Of a stretch of 64,000 bases of DNA, positions 7,564 through 15,439 are shown one piece after another. Position 1 is the stretch's first letter, and the number at the start of each line of letters is the position of its first letter. Source of the DNA: Acidobacteriota bacterium (GTDB lineage Bacteria; Acidobacteriota; Terriglobia; Bryobacterales; Bryobacteraceae). Below the pieces are notes generated by a model. It did no database searches and had not been told where the DNA came from. It saw only the letters and a list, made by a program, of their open reading frames with translations. The position numbers and the translations under genes are program-made. The stretch lies in NCBI GenBank assembly GCA_025352795.1, contig JANXSF010000102.1, positions 1-64,000 on the forward strand, written 5' to 3'.

Positions 7564-8931
7564 TCAGGAAACAGACATCGGCGATTGCGATTGCAAAGCC
7601 TCAATCCTAATCCGTACAATACGATTTCGCTCCATCTCAATTACCGTGAAGCGGTGATTCATATGCTCTATCAAAACTCCTGGCTTTGGAATGTAGCCCA
7701 AGTGAAATAGAAGGAATCCAGCCAGGGTCTCAAACCCAGCTTCAGCCGGAAGTTCAATATTATATTGAGTCGCCAAGTCTCGAATTGTTATGCTTCCTTC
7801 AACGGTTAACACATCTCCTTCCTTAGGTTTAGTACGCATAACATCATGTTCATCTTCAATTTCGCCGAACACCTGCTCCAGCACATCCTCCAGCGTTACC
7901 AACCCGGTCACTGTCCCGAATTCGTCGACCACTAAAGTCAAATGAGCATGATGAGTTCTGAACTCGTCGATGAGTTCAGAAATATTTTTAGTTTCAGGTA
8001 CTTCCAACGGCTTTCGCATAATTTGCTTTAATCGAAAAGCGGCTACTGGTTTGCGGACATCATGCGCCGCTCGACGTTCCAGCCACACTCTAACCAGATC
8101 TTTCAGGTGAATAATCCCCACAATGTGTTCAGGGCTGTCCTGGTATACCAGCAAGCGCGAAAATTGATGCTCGTTGAAGATTAGTAGAACGTAGTTTAAG
8201 GCTGCATCCATAGGCACCGAAACAAACTGATTGCGAGGCACCATGATCTGTCTCGCGGACAGATCCTTGAGCTCCAGCAGGTGGCGCATGGCCTCTTCTT
8301 CAAACGGGCGAAGGTTGCCCTGCGTTTTCACTGAAGAGATAATGAACTTCAGTTCCTCAACCGAATGGCCTCCGGCATGAGTAGCCCCTTGCACGCCAGC
8401 CAATCGGGAAATGTAGGCTGAAGTCTTCTCAATCACCGCCACGAACGGGGCACACAATCGGCTCAAAAACAAAAGAACTGGGGCGGACAGTGCTGCCAAC
8501 CTTTCGGCCCGTTCCAAGCCCACATTCTTGGGAACCACTTCACCCAGCACAACGTGTGGAAACGCCATCAACAGAAAGGCGGCAAAAAAAGTGCCCTGGT
8601 CAATGAATGCAATTGTCGAAGGGGTGATCCAGGGGTGAAACGCAAGCAACAGAAACTGGTGAATGGTCCCTTCTCCCACCGAACCAAGAATGAGGCTAAG
8701 TAAAGTGACCCCAAACTGGATGACGGATAACAGCCTTTCTGGATTTTCGAGAAGTTGCAACGCTACTTTGGCACCGCTGTTGCCTTCTTCGGCCATGGCC
8801 ACCAGCCGTGGTCTGCGCGATGACAGTAAAGCAACTTCCGCCCCAGCCAGAAATCCATTCAGTCCGATGATGCCGCCCAAAAGCAGAAATCGGTACAGAT
8901 AATTTACTTCGACCACCGCCGCATTTGACAT
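7564..8931 (-). CDS. CNNM/CorC-HlyC family membrane protein with CBS pair
   Basis: 455 residues. About 180 N-terminal residues form a CNNM (DUF21) membrane domain (GGIIGLNGFLAGAEVALLSS, later VVLGEVVPKNVGLERAERLA). Two CBS motifs follow at about 225-345 (MVPRNQFVSVPMD and VVDEFGTVTGLVTLEDVLEQ) and a CorC/HlyC C-terminal domain at about 360-440. The family is linked to Mg2+ export or homeostasis (CorC, YhdP, TlyC); the haemolysin label is historical. It is divergent from the penicillin acylase-like gene across 32 bases. Confidence 0.9.
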   Translation of the reverse strand: MSNAAVVEVNYLYRFLLLGGIIGLNGFLAGAEVALLSSRRPRLVAMAEEGNSGAKVALQLLENPERLLSVIQFGVTLLSLILGSVGEGTIHQFLLLAFHPWITPSTIAFIDQGTFFAAFLLMAFPHVVLGEVVPKNVGLERAERLAALSAPVLLFLSRLCAPFVAVIEKTSAYISRLAGVQGATHAGGHSVEELKFIISSVKTQGNLRPFEEEAMRHLLELKDLSARQIMVPRNQFVSVPMDAALNYVLLIFNEHQFSRLLVYQDSPEHIVGIIHLKDLVRVWLERRAAHDVRKPVAAFRLKQIMRKPLEVPETKNISELIDEFRTHHAHLTLVVDEFGTVTGLVTLEDVLEQVFGEIEDEHDVMRTKPKEGDVLTVEGSITIRDLATQYNIELPAEAGFETLAGFLLFHLGYIPKPGVLIEHMNHRFTVIEMERNRIVRIRIEALQSQSPMSVS

Positions 8932-8955
8932 AGTGTTTTCGATTCGAGCTACAAT
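8925..8955 (+). promoter_or_regulatory. Candidate promoter of the penicillin acylase-like gene
   Basis: TTGACA (8925-8930) and TACAAT (8950-8955) are separated by 19 bases, slightly longer than ideal. The start codon follows the -10 by 8 bases, which would give an almost leaderless mRNA. The -35 overlaps the first codons of the divergent CNNM gene. Confidence 0.4.
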
Positions 8956-8963
8956 GCCGGTTA

Positions 8964-11192
8964 ATGGACCGGTTCCTCAAGTACGTTAATTATGCCATCG
9001 CTGCCAGCTTATTGGTGCTGGCTGCTGCTCTTTATTGGGTTTTGTGGCAACCACTGGCTCAAACCACAGGCACGATTCTTGCCACAACTACAGACCGCGT
9101 CACCGTTCGTCGCGACAAATTGGGCGTTCCGCACATGGAAGCGGCCAACCTTGACGATATCTTTTTTGCCCAAGGTTTTGTCACCGCTCAAGATCGCCTT
9201 TGGCAAATGGATTTTCTACGACGCGCCGCCAACGGTGAACTGGCGGAAGTGGTGGGACCGGCAGCGCTTGAAAATGATCGCGAATCCCGGCAATTCCGTA
9301 TTGCCCGCATTGCCATGGATCAGGCCCTTCAGCTTACCGATTCCGACCGTCGGGCCTTGTCCGTTTATGCCCGCGGTGTTAATTATTTCATAGAAAAGAA
9401 TCAACACAACCTGCCCATTGAATTTACTGTCCTGCGCTACGACCCACGCCCATGGCGCATTACAGATACCTTGGCCATCGGATTGATGATGTATAAATCG
9501 ATGACCAACTCCTATAAATCGGACTTAGCCAAACATGCCATGTTAGACGGCGGAGATCCACTAAAAGTGAACCAGTTGTTCCCCGCACGTACGGGGGACG
9601 AAACCCATCCCGGCTCCAACGCCTGGGCCTTAAGTGGTAGCCACACCGCATCGGGCAAGCCTATTCTGGCCAGCGATCCGCATTTGGAATGGAGCTTTCC
9701 CAGTTTGTGGTACACGGCCCATCTGCAAGCCCCAAATTTGAACGTGATCGGAGCCTCTATCCCCGGTGTGCCTGGAATCATTGTCGGCCATAACGAAAAG
9801 ATCGCCTGGGGCATGGTGAATTTGCATTACGACGTGTTGGACTTATATTCCGAAAAACTCATCGGTCAGAATGCCTATGAGTTCCGGGGAAAGCAGTTAC
9901 CGCTTCGTACGGAAACGGAACTAATCCGGGTGAAGGGTGCTCGAACCTTTGAGTTACTGCAGCAATCTACTGTGCATGGGCCTATTGTTTTGAACGAACC
10001 TAACCGGCAATATTCGCTGCGCTGGATGGCTGGCGAACAGCCTTCGTTCCGACTTTCTTTCCTTCAAATCAATCAAGCTGTCAACTGGACAGATTTTGAA
10101 TCGGCACTGCGGGATTACACCGGTCCTGGCATGAATTTTATTTATGCCGATACGGGGGGAAATATTGGTTTTCAAGTGGCTGGCATGTTGCCTGTGCGCC
10201 GTAGCTTTGATGGAAGCATTCCAGTGGATGGGCCGAGTGGCGAAAATGAATGGGAAGGAATTATCCCATTCGAGGATTTGCCGCAAGCCTTCAACCCCAA
10301 ATCGGGGATGATCGTAAGTTCCAATCAGAACCCTTTTCCCGACGATACGCCCTATCACGTGAACGGAAATTTTGCGCCGTATTACCGCAGTCATCAAATT
10401 GAAATGCGGCTTGGATCAAAGAAAGGATGGAAGCCGGAGGAGATGCTTGGCATTCAGACCGACGTCTATTCTTCGTTCTCCTATTTTCTTGGACAACAAG
10501 CCGTAGCCGCTGTGGAAAAGCGACAGGCCACCAATCCCGCGCTGCAGGATGCGGTGCGGCTTTTGAAGGAGTGGGATGGCCAGATGGTGGAAGGTAAACC
10601 AGCTCCGCTCATTGTCACGTTCCTGTTCCAGCATTTGCGAAAGGCGGTAGCCGAGCGGGCATCGCCGGGCAAAGGCACTGGCTATGAATTTCAGATTGCC
10701 CCGGCTGTAATGGAGCACCTGCTGCGGGAAAGACCCAGCGAATGGTTCCCCGATTGGGACCAGTTGCTGATCCGGGTATTCGTCGACGCAATTGAAGAAG
10801 GTCAGCGGATACAGGGGCCAAATGTGAACAAATGGGATTATGGCCGCTACACCGAAATGGCCATTGTTCACCCTGTGTTAAGCCGTATTCCCATGTTGAA
10901 CCGGTTGGGATTCGCCAATGACTTTATCAACACTTCCACTACGCCTATGCGTGGTTCCAGCACAACGGTGAAGCAGACATCGCGCAGACTGGGTCCGTCC
11001 ATGCGGTTTGTGGCCGATTTGTCAGAATGGGATATTTCGCTGGAAAACATTACCATTGGGCAATCTGGACAGCTATTGTCCCCCCACTACAAAGACCAGT
11101 GGGAAAGCTATTTGGCGGGACGCAGTTTTCTGCTTCCATTCCAGAACTTGAAGGGTGGAGATATTTTAGTTTTGTCGCCCGCTGGCAAGTAG
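8964..11192 (+). CDS. Penicillin acylase family protein (Ntn hydrolase)
   Basis: 742 residues. An N-terminal membrane anchor or signal (about residues 8-28) precedes the alpha-subunit region (DKLGVPHMEAANLDDIFFAQGF, AQDRLWQMDF). The GSNAWA motif at 217-222 marks autocatalytic cleavage, making Ser218 the N-terminal nucleophile of the beta subunit; SDPHLEW and GHNEKIAWG follow as in the family. These enzymes hydrolyse amide bonds of small substrates such as beta-lactams or acyl-homoserine lactones in the periplasm. The true substrate is unknown. No Shine-Dalgarno precedes the ATG. The gene ends 12 bases from the convergent next gene. Confidence 0.92.
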   Translation: MDRFLKYVNYAIAASLLVLAAALYWVLWQPLAQTTGTILATTTDRVTVRRDKLGVPHMEAANLDDIFFAQGFVTAQDRLWQMDFLRRAANGELAEVVGPAALENDRESRQFRIARIAMDQALQLTDSDRRALSVYARGVNYFIEKNQHNLPIEFTVLRYDPRPWRITDTLAIGLMMYKSMTNSYKSDLAKHAMLDGGDPLKVNQLFPARTGDETHPGSNAWALSGSHTASGKPILASDPHLEWSFPSLWYTAHLQAPNLNVIGASIPGVPGIIVGHNEKIAWGMVNLHYDVLDLYSEKLIGQNAYEFRGKQLPLRTETELIRVKGARTFELLQQSTVHGPIVLNEPNRQYSLRWMAGEQPSFRLSFLQINQAVNWTDFESALRDYTGPGMNFIYADTGGNIGFQVAGMLPVRRSFDGSIPVDGPSGENEWEGIIPFEDLPQAFNPKSGMIVSSNQNPFPDDTPYHVNGNFAPYYRSHQIEMRLGSKKGWKPEEMLGIQTDVYSSFSYFLGQQAVAAVEKRQATNPALQDAVRLLKEWDGQMVEGKPAPLIVTFLFQHLRKAVAERASPGKGTGYEFQIAPAVMEHLLRERPSEWFPDWDQLLIRVFVDAIEEGQRIQGPNVNKWDYGRYTEMAIVHPVLSRIPMLNRLGFANDFINTSTTPMRGSSTTVKQTSRRLGPSMRFVADLSEWDISLENITIGQSGQLLSPHYKDQWESYLAGRSFLLPFQNLKGGDILVLSPAGK

Positions 11193-11204
11193 CAGGTCCC
11201 ACAG

Positions 11205-12155
11205 CTATTGTGGATCGCCCAGATCGTATCCGTTGGTTACGCGCAATTCCACACGAAAGCCGCCGATGTTATTTTGCCAGTGTTTGTTGTCGTTCACGGC
11301 AAAGTAGAGCCTTCCGAATGGCAGATTCGTTTTGCTCAAATTGGCACCAGCCAGCCAAATATCACCCCCTGCACCGACACGCCCAACCATCGCACCAAAT
11401 GGGAATCCATCCACCAGATTGGTTTTGTAACTGGGGGCACCGGGAACTTTTATGCCATCGGCGTCCGATGCCCAACTATCCGTTTCCCAACTGAGCCGGA
11501 CCACGCCCAGCGCCTTTGAAGTCACGGTTGACCCGCTGGAGAGCATAACCCCGGAATCCAGATATTCAATTTGCGTGGAATGACGCAGGGAGTGAATATC
11601 GAAATGTTTTATGACCATTTTTTGCTGCACCGCTAATCGGCGAATTTGGACAGTGTCCACTGCCCCGGCTGCTAATTGAATCTTGGCATCGACAAGGCTG
11701 CCTCGCAGCACTTCCCCACCAACCAGCCGGATCACCGATAATGTGCGATCCATGGAGTCAGCACCGGTGGGCATAATGCGGTCAAACAAGCGATACAGTG
11801 GCTTGGGTTCGTGCTGATCGGTGTCTTTGTAAGCTTTCAATAAAGGCGCCATCACAATCATGCCCATATTGCTGAGTGCTTCAACGGCCAGATCGTGCTC
11901 CTTACGGTCACTTCCTTGCAGTGCCTGTATGGATTTGTTGATATGTTCAGTTTCCATGGCCGATGCCGCTGTTGCGTTGTGTATGGACAGAATTCGTTCC
12001 CAGGGCAAGTCCCGCACTTGGCCCCCAACACGGACGCTTATTTTCTTAGACGAGACTTGTCCATCCATCATCCGGTGATCGGTGGTGAGAATAGAGACGG
12101 TGGAGGCTCCCCAAATGGGAAGGGCAAGTGAGCACAACAGAATGGATCGCAACAT
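11205..12155 (-). CDS. Secreted protein of unknown function, possible lectin-like C-terminus
   Basis: 316 residues with a signal peptide (MLRSILLCSLALPIWGAS). I do not recognise the whole protein. Residues about 20-60 form a short beta domain (VSVRVGGQVRDLPWERILSI), then a helical region, then a related strand-rich segment (VIRLVGGEVLRGSL). The last ~100 residues, with FGAMVGRVGAGG, FGRLYFAVNDN and GGFRVELRV, recall the galactose-binding PA-IL/LecA-like beta-sandwich, which often carries the words 'LIGRIG' and 'LYLGVND'. A carbohydrate-binding or periplasmic scaffold role is a guess. AAAGGT precedes the ATG by about 8 bases. Confidence 0.6.
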   Translation of the reverse strand: MLRSILLCSLALPIWGASTVSILTTDHRMMDGQVSSKKISVRVGGQVRDLPWERILSIHNATAASAMETEHINKSIQALQGSDRKEHDLAVEALSNMGMIVMAPLLKAYKDTDQHEPKPLYRLFDRIMPTGADSMDRTLSVIRLVGGEVLRGSLVDAKIQLAAGAVDTVQIRRLAVQQKMVIKHFDIHSLRHSTQIEYLDSGVMLSSGSTVTSKALGVVRLSWETDSWASDADGIKVPGAPSYKTNLVDGFPFGAMVGRVGAGGDIWLAGANLSKTNLPFGRLYFAVNDNKHWQNNIGGFRVELRVTNGYDLGDPQ

Positions 12156-12219
12156 GGTTTGACCTTTATATCATTTGTGAACTGGCGTCAGCACTTGCCG
12201 TCAGCGTATTCTTTTAGAG

Positions 12220-13245
12220 ATGCGGAAAATTAAGATCGGTGTGGCTGGCCTGGGATTTATGGGCAGCATGCATCTAAAGGCGTTGCGAAACATTCCCGGG
12301 GCTGAACTCGCGGCGGTGGTCAGTAGCGATGAAGGGAAGCTTTCCGGTGACCTTAGCGGGATTCAGGGGAATCTGGGTGGTCCTGGTGAAAAGCTGGATT
12401 TTTCGCAAGTGCGCAAGTACCGGTCGGTGGCCGAAGCCATTGCCGATCCAGAACTGGACGCGCTGGATCTTTGTCTTCCCAGCGACCAGCATGCCCCTGT
12501 TGCGATTGCCGCGCTCCGTGTCGGCAAACACGTCTTTGTAGAGAAACCGATGGCGCTGGACGCATCCCAATGCCAAACCATGATCCATGAGGCTAAGACC
12601 AGCAATCGTGTATTGATGGTGGCCCAAGTACTTCGTTTCTTCCCGGCGTACACGGTGCTTCGTGATCAATTGCAAAACGGTGGATTGGGGCAAGTTCGTA
12701 CTGCGCTGTTCCGTCGCCGATGTGCTGCTCCCGCCTGGGGGAAATGGGCCTTTGATCCGGCGAAAAGTGGGGGTGGAGTTTTCGACCTGTTGATCCACGA
12801 TGTGGACATGTGTCTGCACCTGTTTGGTCCCCCGAAATCAGTTTCTGCGCAAGGTTACGTGAACTTGGAAGGGGGCATGGATACGCTAACGGCTTCGCTG
12901 GAATATGACGGCATTAGCGACGTGGTGATTAGCGGCGGATGGCATCATCGTAAGTCCTACCCATTCTCCATGGAATACACAGTTTCAGCGGACGGCGGCA
13001 CTGTGGAATACAGTTCTGCAGGACGTCCACCAACACTCTATAAGGCGGACGGTGAAGTAGAAGTTTTGGCGGAACCTGCCACCGACGGTTATCAGGCGGA
13101 GCTGGAGTACTTCGTCGATTGTTGCCAACACAATCGTTGGCCAGTGGTTTGCGCGCCAGAACAATCGGCAATGGCGGTAGCGCTGGCAAGATTATTGGAA
13201 GTTTCCCGGGCACGTGGCGGAGATCGGCTACCGTTCCGGGTATGA
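12220..13245 (+). CDS. Gfo/Idh/MocA family NAD(P)-dependent oxidoreductase
   Basis: 341 residues. A Rossmann fold starts at once (GVAGLGFMGSMHLKAL), with the family EKP motif (VFVEKPMALDA) at about residue 107 and the C-terminal alpha/beta sheet domain (GGVFDLLIHDVDMCLHLFG). Members oxidise or reduce sugars, inositols and aminosugars using NAD(P). It has no signal peptide, unlike the second family member at 30719. A sugar isomerase-like gene follows after 27 bases, the common arrangement for inositol or uronate-type catabolic pairs. The substrate is not predictable. TATTCT lies 7 bases before the ATG. Confidence 0.9.
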   Translation: MRKIKIGVAGLGFMGSMHLKALRNIPGAELAAVVSSDEGKLSGDLSGIQGNLGGPGEKLDFSQVRKYRSVAEAIADPELDALDLCLPSDQHAPVAIAALRVGKHVFVEKPMALDASQCQTMIHEAKTSNRVLMVAQVLRFFPAYTVLRDQLQNGGLGQVRTALFRRRCAAPAWGKWAFDPAKSGGGVFDLLIHDVDMCLHLFGPPKSVSAQGYVNLEGGMDTLTASLEYDGISDVVISGGWHHRKSYPFSMEYTVSADGGTVEYSSAGRPPTLYKADGEVEVLAEPATDGYQAELEYFVDCCQHNRWPVVCAPEQSAMAVALARLLEVSRARGGDRLPFRV

Positions 13246-13272
13246 CTTGATTCAAGAAGAGGGAAATTGCAA

Positions 13273-14091
13273 ATGAATACTTTAGAAGTTGGCGTTATGA
13301 TGTGGGCCGGTCGCGATTCACTGGCTGAAATGAAAGCTATGGGAGCGCACTGCGGCCAACTGGGCGTTGGTGGTGATTACCCACTTGCTGGCGCGTCATC
13401 AGGCTGGAAAGCCGATCTGGAACAGCAGCTGTTTACTTTGGGTACAGTGTTCTGCGCCTACACTGGCGAGGACTATGCCGATATCCCGACGGTGGAACGT
13501 ACCGTGGGTTTCATCCCCGAAGCAACGCGCGCAGAAAGAGAAGCCCGGACCATTGCGGTAGCTGATTTTGGGGCGGCACTTGGAGTAAAAAGCGTGGGCT
13601 GTCATGCTGGTTTTGTTCCTGAAGATAAAACGAATCCCAACTATATTGCGGTTCGCGAACTGGTTCGGCGCATTTGCGATCATTGTGCCAGCAATGGGCA
13701 GAGTTTTGTTCTGGAAACGGGTCAGGAACCGGCGGCAGTGTTACTGGAATTTTTCAAGGACATTGATCGTCCTAACCTGGGTATCAATTTTGATCCAGCC
13801 AACATGATTCTTTATGGCACCGGAGATCCCATTGAGGCGTTAGGCGTTTTGGGCAAACATGTAATGTCGGTTCACGCGAAAGACGGCGATTGGCCTCCCA
13901 CTGGAAAGCCCGGTGCGTTAGGCACGGAGCGACCTTTGGGCCAAGGTGCAGTGGGAATGCCGCAGTTCGTAGCGAAGTTGAAAGAAATTGGGTTCACTGG
14001 TTCGATGAATGTGGAACGGGAAGTGGAGAATCAGCAGGAACGCCTTGCCGATATGGCCATGGGCGTGCGGCTACTGAAAGGCTTAGTGTAA
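13273..14091 (+). CDS. Sugar phosphate isomerase/epimerase-like TIM-barrel protein
   Basis: About 272 residues of the xylose isomerase-like AP2EC superfamily: an early VGVMMWAGRD strand, VLETGQEPAAVLLEFF near the middle, NFDPANMILYGTGDPIEAL and SVHAKDGDWPP, which carry likely metal ligands (Glu, Asp, His). The likely chemistry is keto-sugar epimerisation or isomerisation. The ATG at 13273 is chosen over an in-frame TTG six bases earlier because GAGGG lies about 9 bases upstream. It is paired with the preceding oxidoreductase, so both probably act on the same sugar. Confidence 0.85.
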   Translation: MNTLEVGVMMWAGRDSLAEMKAMGAHCGQLGVGGDYPLAGASSGWKADLEQQLFTLGTVFCAYTGEDYADIPTVERTVGFIPEATRAEREARTIAVADFGAALGVKSVGCHAGFVPEDKTNPNYIAVRELVRRICDHCASNGQSFVLETGQEPAAVLLEFFKDIDRPNLGINFDPANMILYGTGDPIEALGVLGKHVMSVHAKDGDWPPTGKPGALGTERPLGQGAVGMPQFVAKLKEIGFTGSMNVEREVENQQERLADMAMGVRLLKGLV

Positions 14092-14096
14092 TTGTT

Positions 14097-14161
14097 GTTA
14101 TCAGCGTCCATCGGCGGCCCAGATTAATGGCCGCTGATGGGTGCCGATGCACGCTGATAAC
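14097..14161. repeat. Composite inverted and short tandem repeat between convergent genes
   Basis: The outer arms GTTATCAGCGT (14097-14107) and ACGCTGATAAC (14151-14161) pair perfectly. Inner arms at 14108-14119 and 14129-14140 pair over 12 positions with one G-U. A 10-base bulge lies at 14141-14150. On the minus strand consecutive 10-base units read ATCAGCGTGC, ATCGGCACCC, ATCAGCGGCC. It fills the gap between convergent genes and could terminate both; it may also be a dispersed intergenic repeat. No T-run follows either arm. Confidence 0.65.
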
Positions 14162-14177
14162 ACAAGATCCAGTTATC

Positions 14178-15323
14178 CTACCTGGCTGAGAATTTCCACG
14201 TGGTTTGGGATTGATACTTTTCCCCAGGACGCAAGGTAGTGGTCGGGAACTCCGGCTTGTTTGGGGAATCAGGATAGTGCTGGGTCTCTAAACAAAATGC
14301 GAATCGTTTGTTGTACGCCTTGTTGCCCTTCCCGTAAAGCTTCCCATCCAAAAAGTTACCAGTATAAAATTGGACCCCTGGTTCCGTGGTGAACACTTCC
14401 AGAACTCGACCTGTTTTAGAATCGTAGGCTTCAGCGGCTTTCGTCAACCCGCCGGCACCCTTGTTCAATACAAAATTGTGATCGTACCCGCCACCGAATT
14501 TAATCTGCTCATCGGACTCATCGTAGATATTCTGGCCAATTGGCTTGGGCTTTGTGAAATCGAAAGGAGTGCCTTTTACGGGCCGCATTTCGCCAGTGGG
14601 AATCAACCCTTTATCGACTGGCGTAAATTTATCGGCGTTAATCGTCAGTTCTGTGGAAATGATTTCCCCCTCCCCAGCGCCACGCAAATTGAAATAGGAA
14701 TGGTTGGTAAGATTCACTACTGTTTCTTTATCGGTGGTGGCCAAATAATCGATCTTCACTTCGTTTTGATCGGTAAGGGTGTAAGTCACGGTAACCTGCA
14801 ACGTCCCCGGATATCCTTCTTCCCCATCTGGGCTGGTATGGGTCAGTTCCACGCCTACTCCGGCTGTTGTATCCAATGGTTTAGCGGTCCACAATGCCTT
14901 GTCGAAGCCTTTCAATCCGCCATGCAAATGATTTTCGCCATTGTTCACGGCCAGGGTGTACTGCTTTCCCCCCAGCCTAAACTTGCCCTTTGCAATGCGA
15001 TTTCCATAGCGACCAACCAAGGCTCCAAAAAATGGATTTTCCTTCAAATAGTCTTCAATGCGATCAAAGCCCAACACAATGTCGTCCAACGTTGCCTTGC
15101 GGTCAGGAGTTCGTAGAGAGACAACCACGCCGCCATAAGTCATGATTCTTACTTCCACGCCATTCTTGTTGGACAGGGTGTAGATTTCCACATCCTGGCC
15201 ATCGGGTAGTTTCCCGAAGGATTCCTTAATGATCTTGGGCTTTTCTGGAGGAGGCAGGGTCTTTGAGCAACCAGCCAGCGAAGCTAGCGTTATGGCAACA
15301 GCGGTTCTGCGAGTGAGGGGCAT
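14178..15323 (-). CDS. galM: Aldose 1-epimerase (mutarotase), lipoprotein
   Basis: About 381 residues. The N-terminus PLTRRTAVAITLASLAGCSK has a twin-Arg-like start and a lipobox (SLAGC), so the protein should be lipid-anchored outside the cytoplasm. GalM motifs follow: GALVGRYGNRIAKGKF, NNGENHLHGG, NLTNHSYFNL (catalytic His) and FCLETQHYPDSPN. It interconverts alpha and beta anomers of free hexoses, here probably in the periplasm on hydrolysed polysaccharide. I chose the ATG at 15323 because GGAAGG lies 7 bases upstream; the ATG at 15338 would place that sequence inside the coding region. Confidence 0.93.
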   Translation of the reverse strand: MPLTRRTAVAITLASLAGCSKTLPPPEKPKIIKESFGKLPDGQDVEIYTLSNKNGVEVRIMTYGGVVVSLRTPDRKATLDDIVLGFDRIEDYLKENPFFGALVGRYGNRIAKGKFRLGGKQYTLAVNNGENHLHGGLKGFDKALWTAKPLDTTAGVGVELTHTSPDGEEGYPGTLQVTVTYTLTDQNEVKIDYLATTDKETVVNLTNHSYFNLRGAGEGEIISTELTINADKFTPVDKGLIPTGEMRPVKGTPFDFTKPKPIGQNIYDESDEQIKFGGGYDHNFVLNKGAGGLTKAAEAYDSKTGRVLEVFTTEPGVQFYTGNFLDGKLYGKGNKAYNKRFAFCLETQHYPDSPNKPEFPTTTLRPGEKYQSQTTWKFSAR

Positions 15324-15403
15324 TTTGTTTCCTTCCATTCTTCCTCAACCGGACGTGCTGAGTCCACACTATTTTGAATGAGTTGCGGCGGTTGCTTGCT
15401 CTG

Positions 15404-15432
15404 TTTACCGGAATAGTGTAATCTTTTACACT
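15404..15432 (+). promoter_or_regulatory. Candidate sigma70-type promoter of the DnaE-type polymerase gene
   Basis: TTTACC (15404-15409) and TACACT (15427-15432) are separated by 17 bases. The ATG is 7 bases after the -10, so the mRNA may be leaderless; no Shine-Dalgarno is visible. The -10 lies inside the right arm of the palindrome at 15414-15433. Confidence 0.5.
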
Positions 15433-15433
15433 A
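15414..15433. promoter_or_regulatory. 20-bp palindrome over the -10 region of the polymerase gene
   Basis: TAGTGTAA and TTACACTA form perfect 8-base arms around TCTT, ending 6 bases before the ATG. Position over the presumed -10 is that expected of a repressor operator. Because DnaE2-type polymerases are usually SOS-controlled, a LexA-like site is one possibility, but the sequence matches no LexA box I can name with certainty. Confidence 0.5.
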
Positions 15434-15439
15434 CTGGCC

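Noticed and set aside
14370-15116. 248-codon open frame on the plus strand
   Set aside because: It lies wholly antisense to the aldose 1-epimerase, whose family motifs are complete, and its translation shows no recognisable domain.
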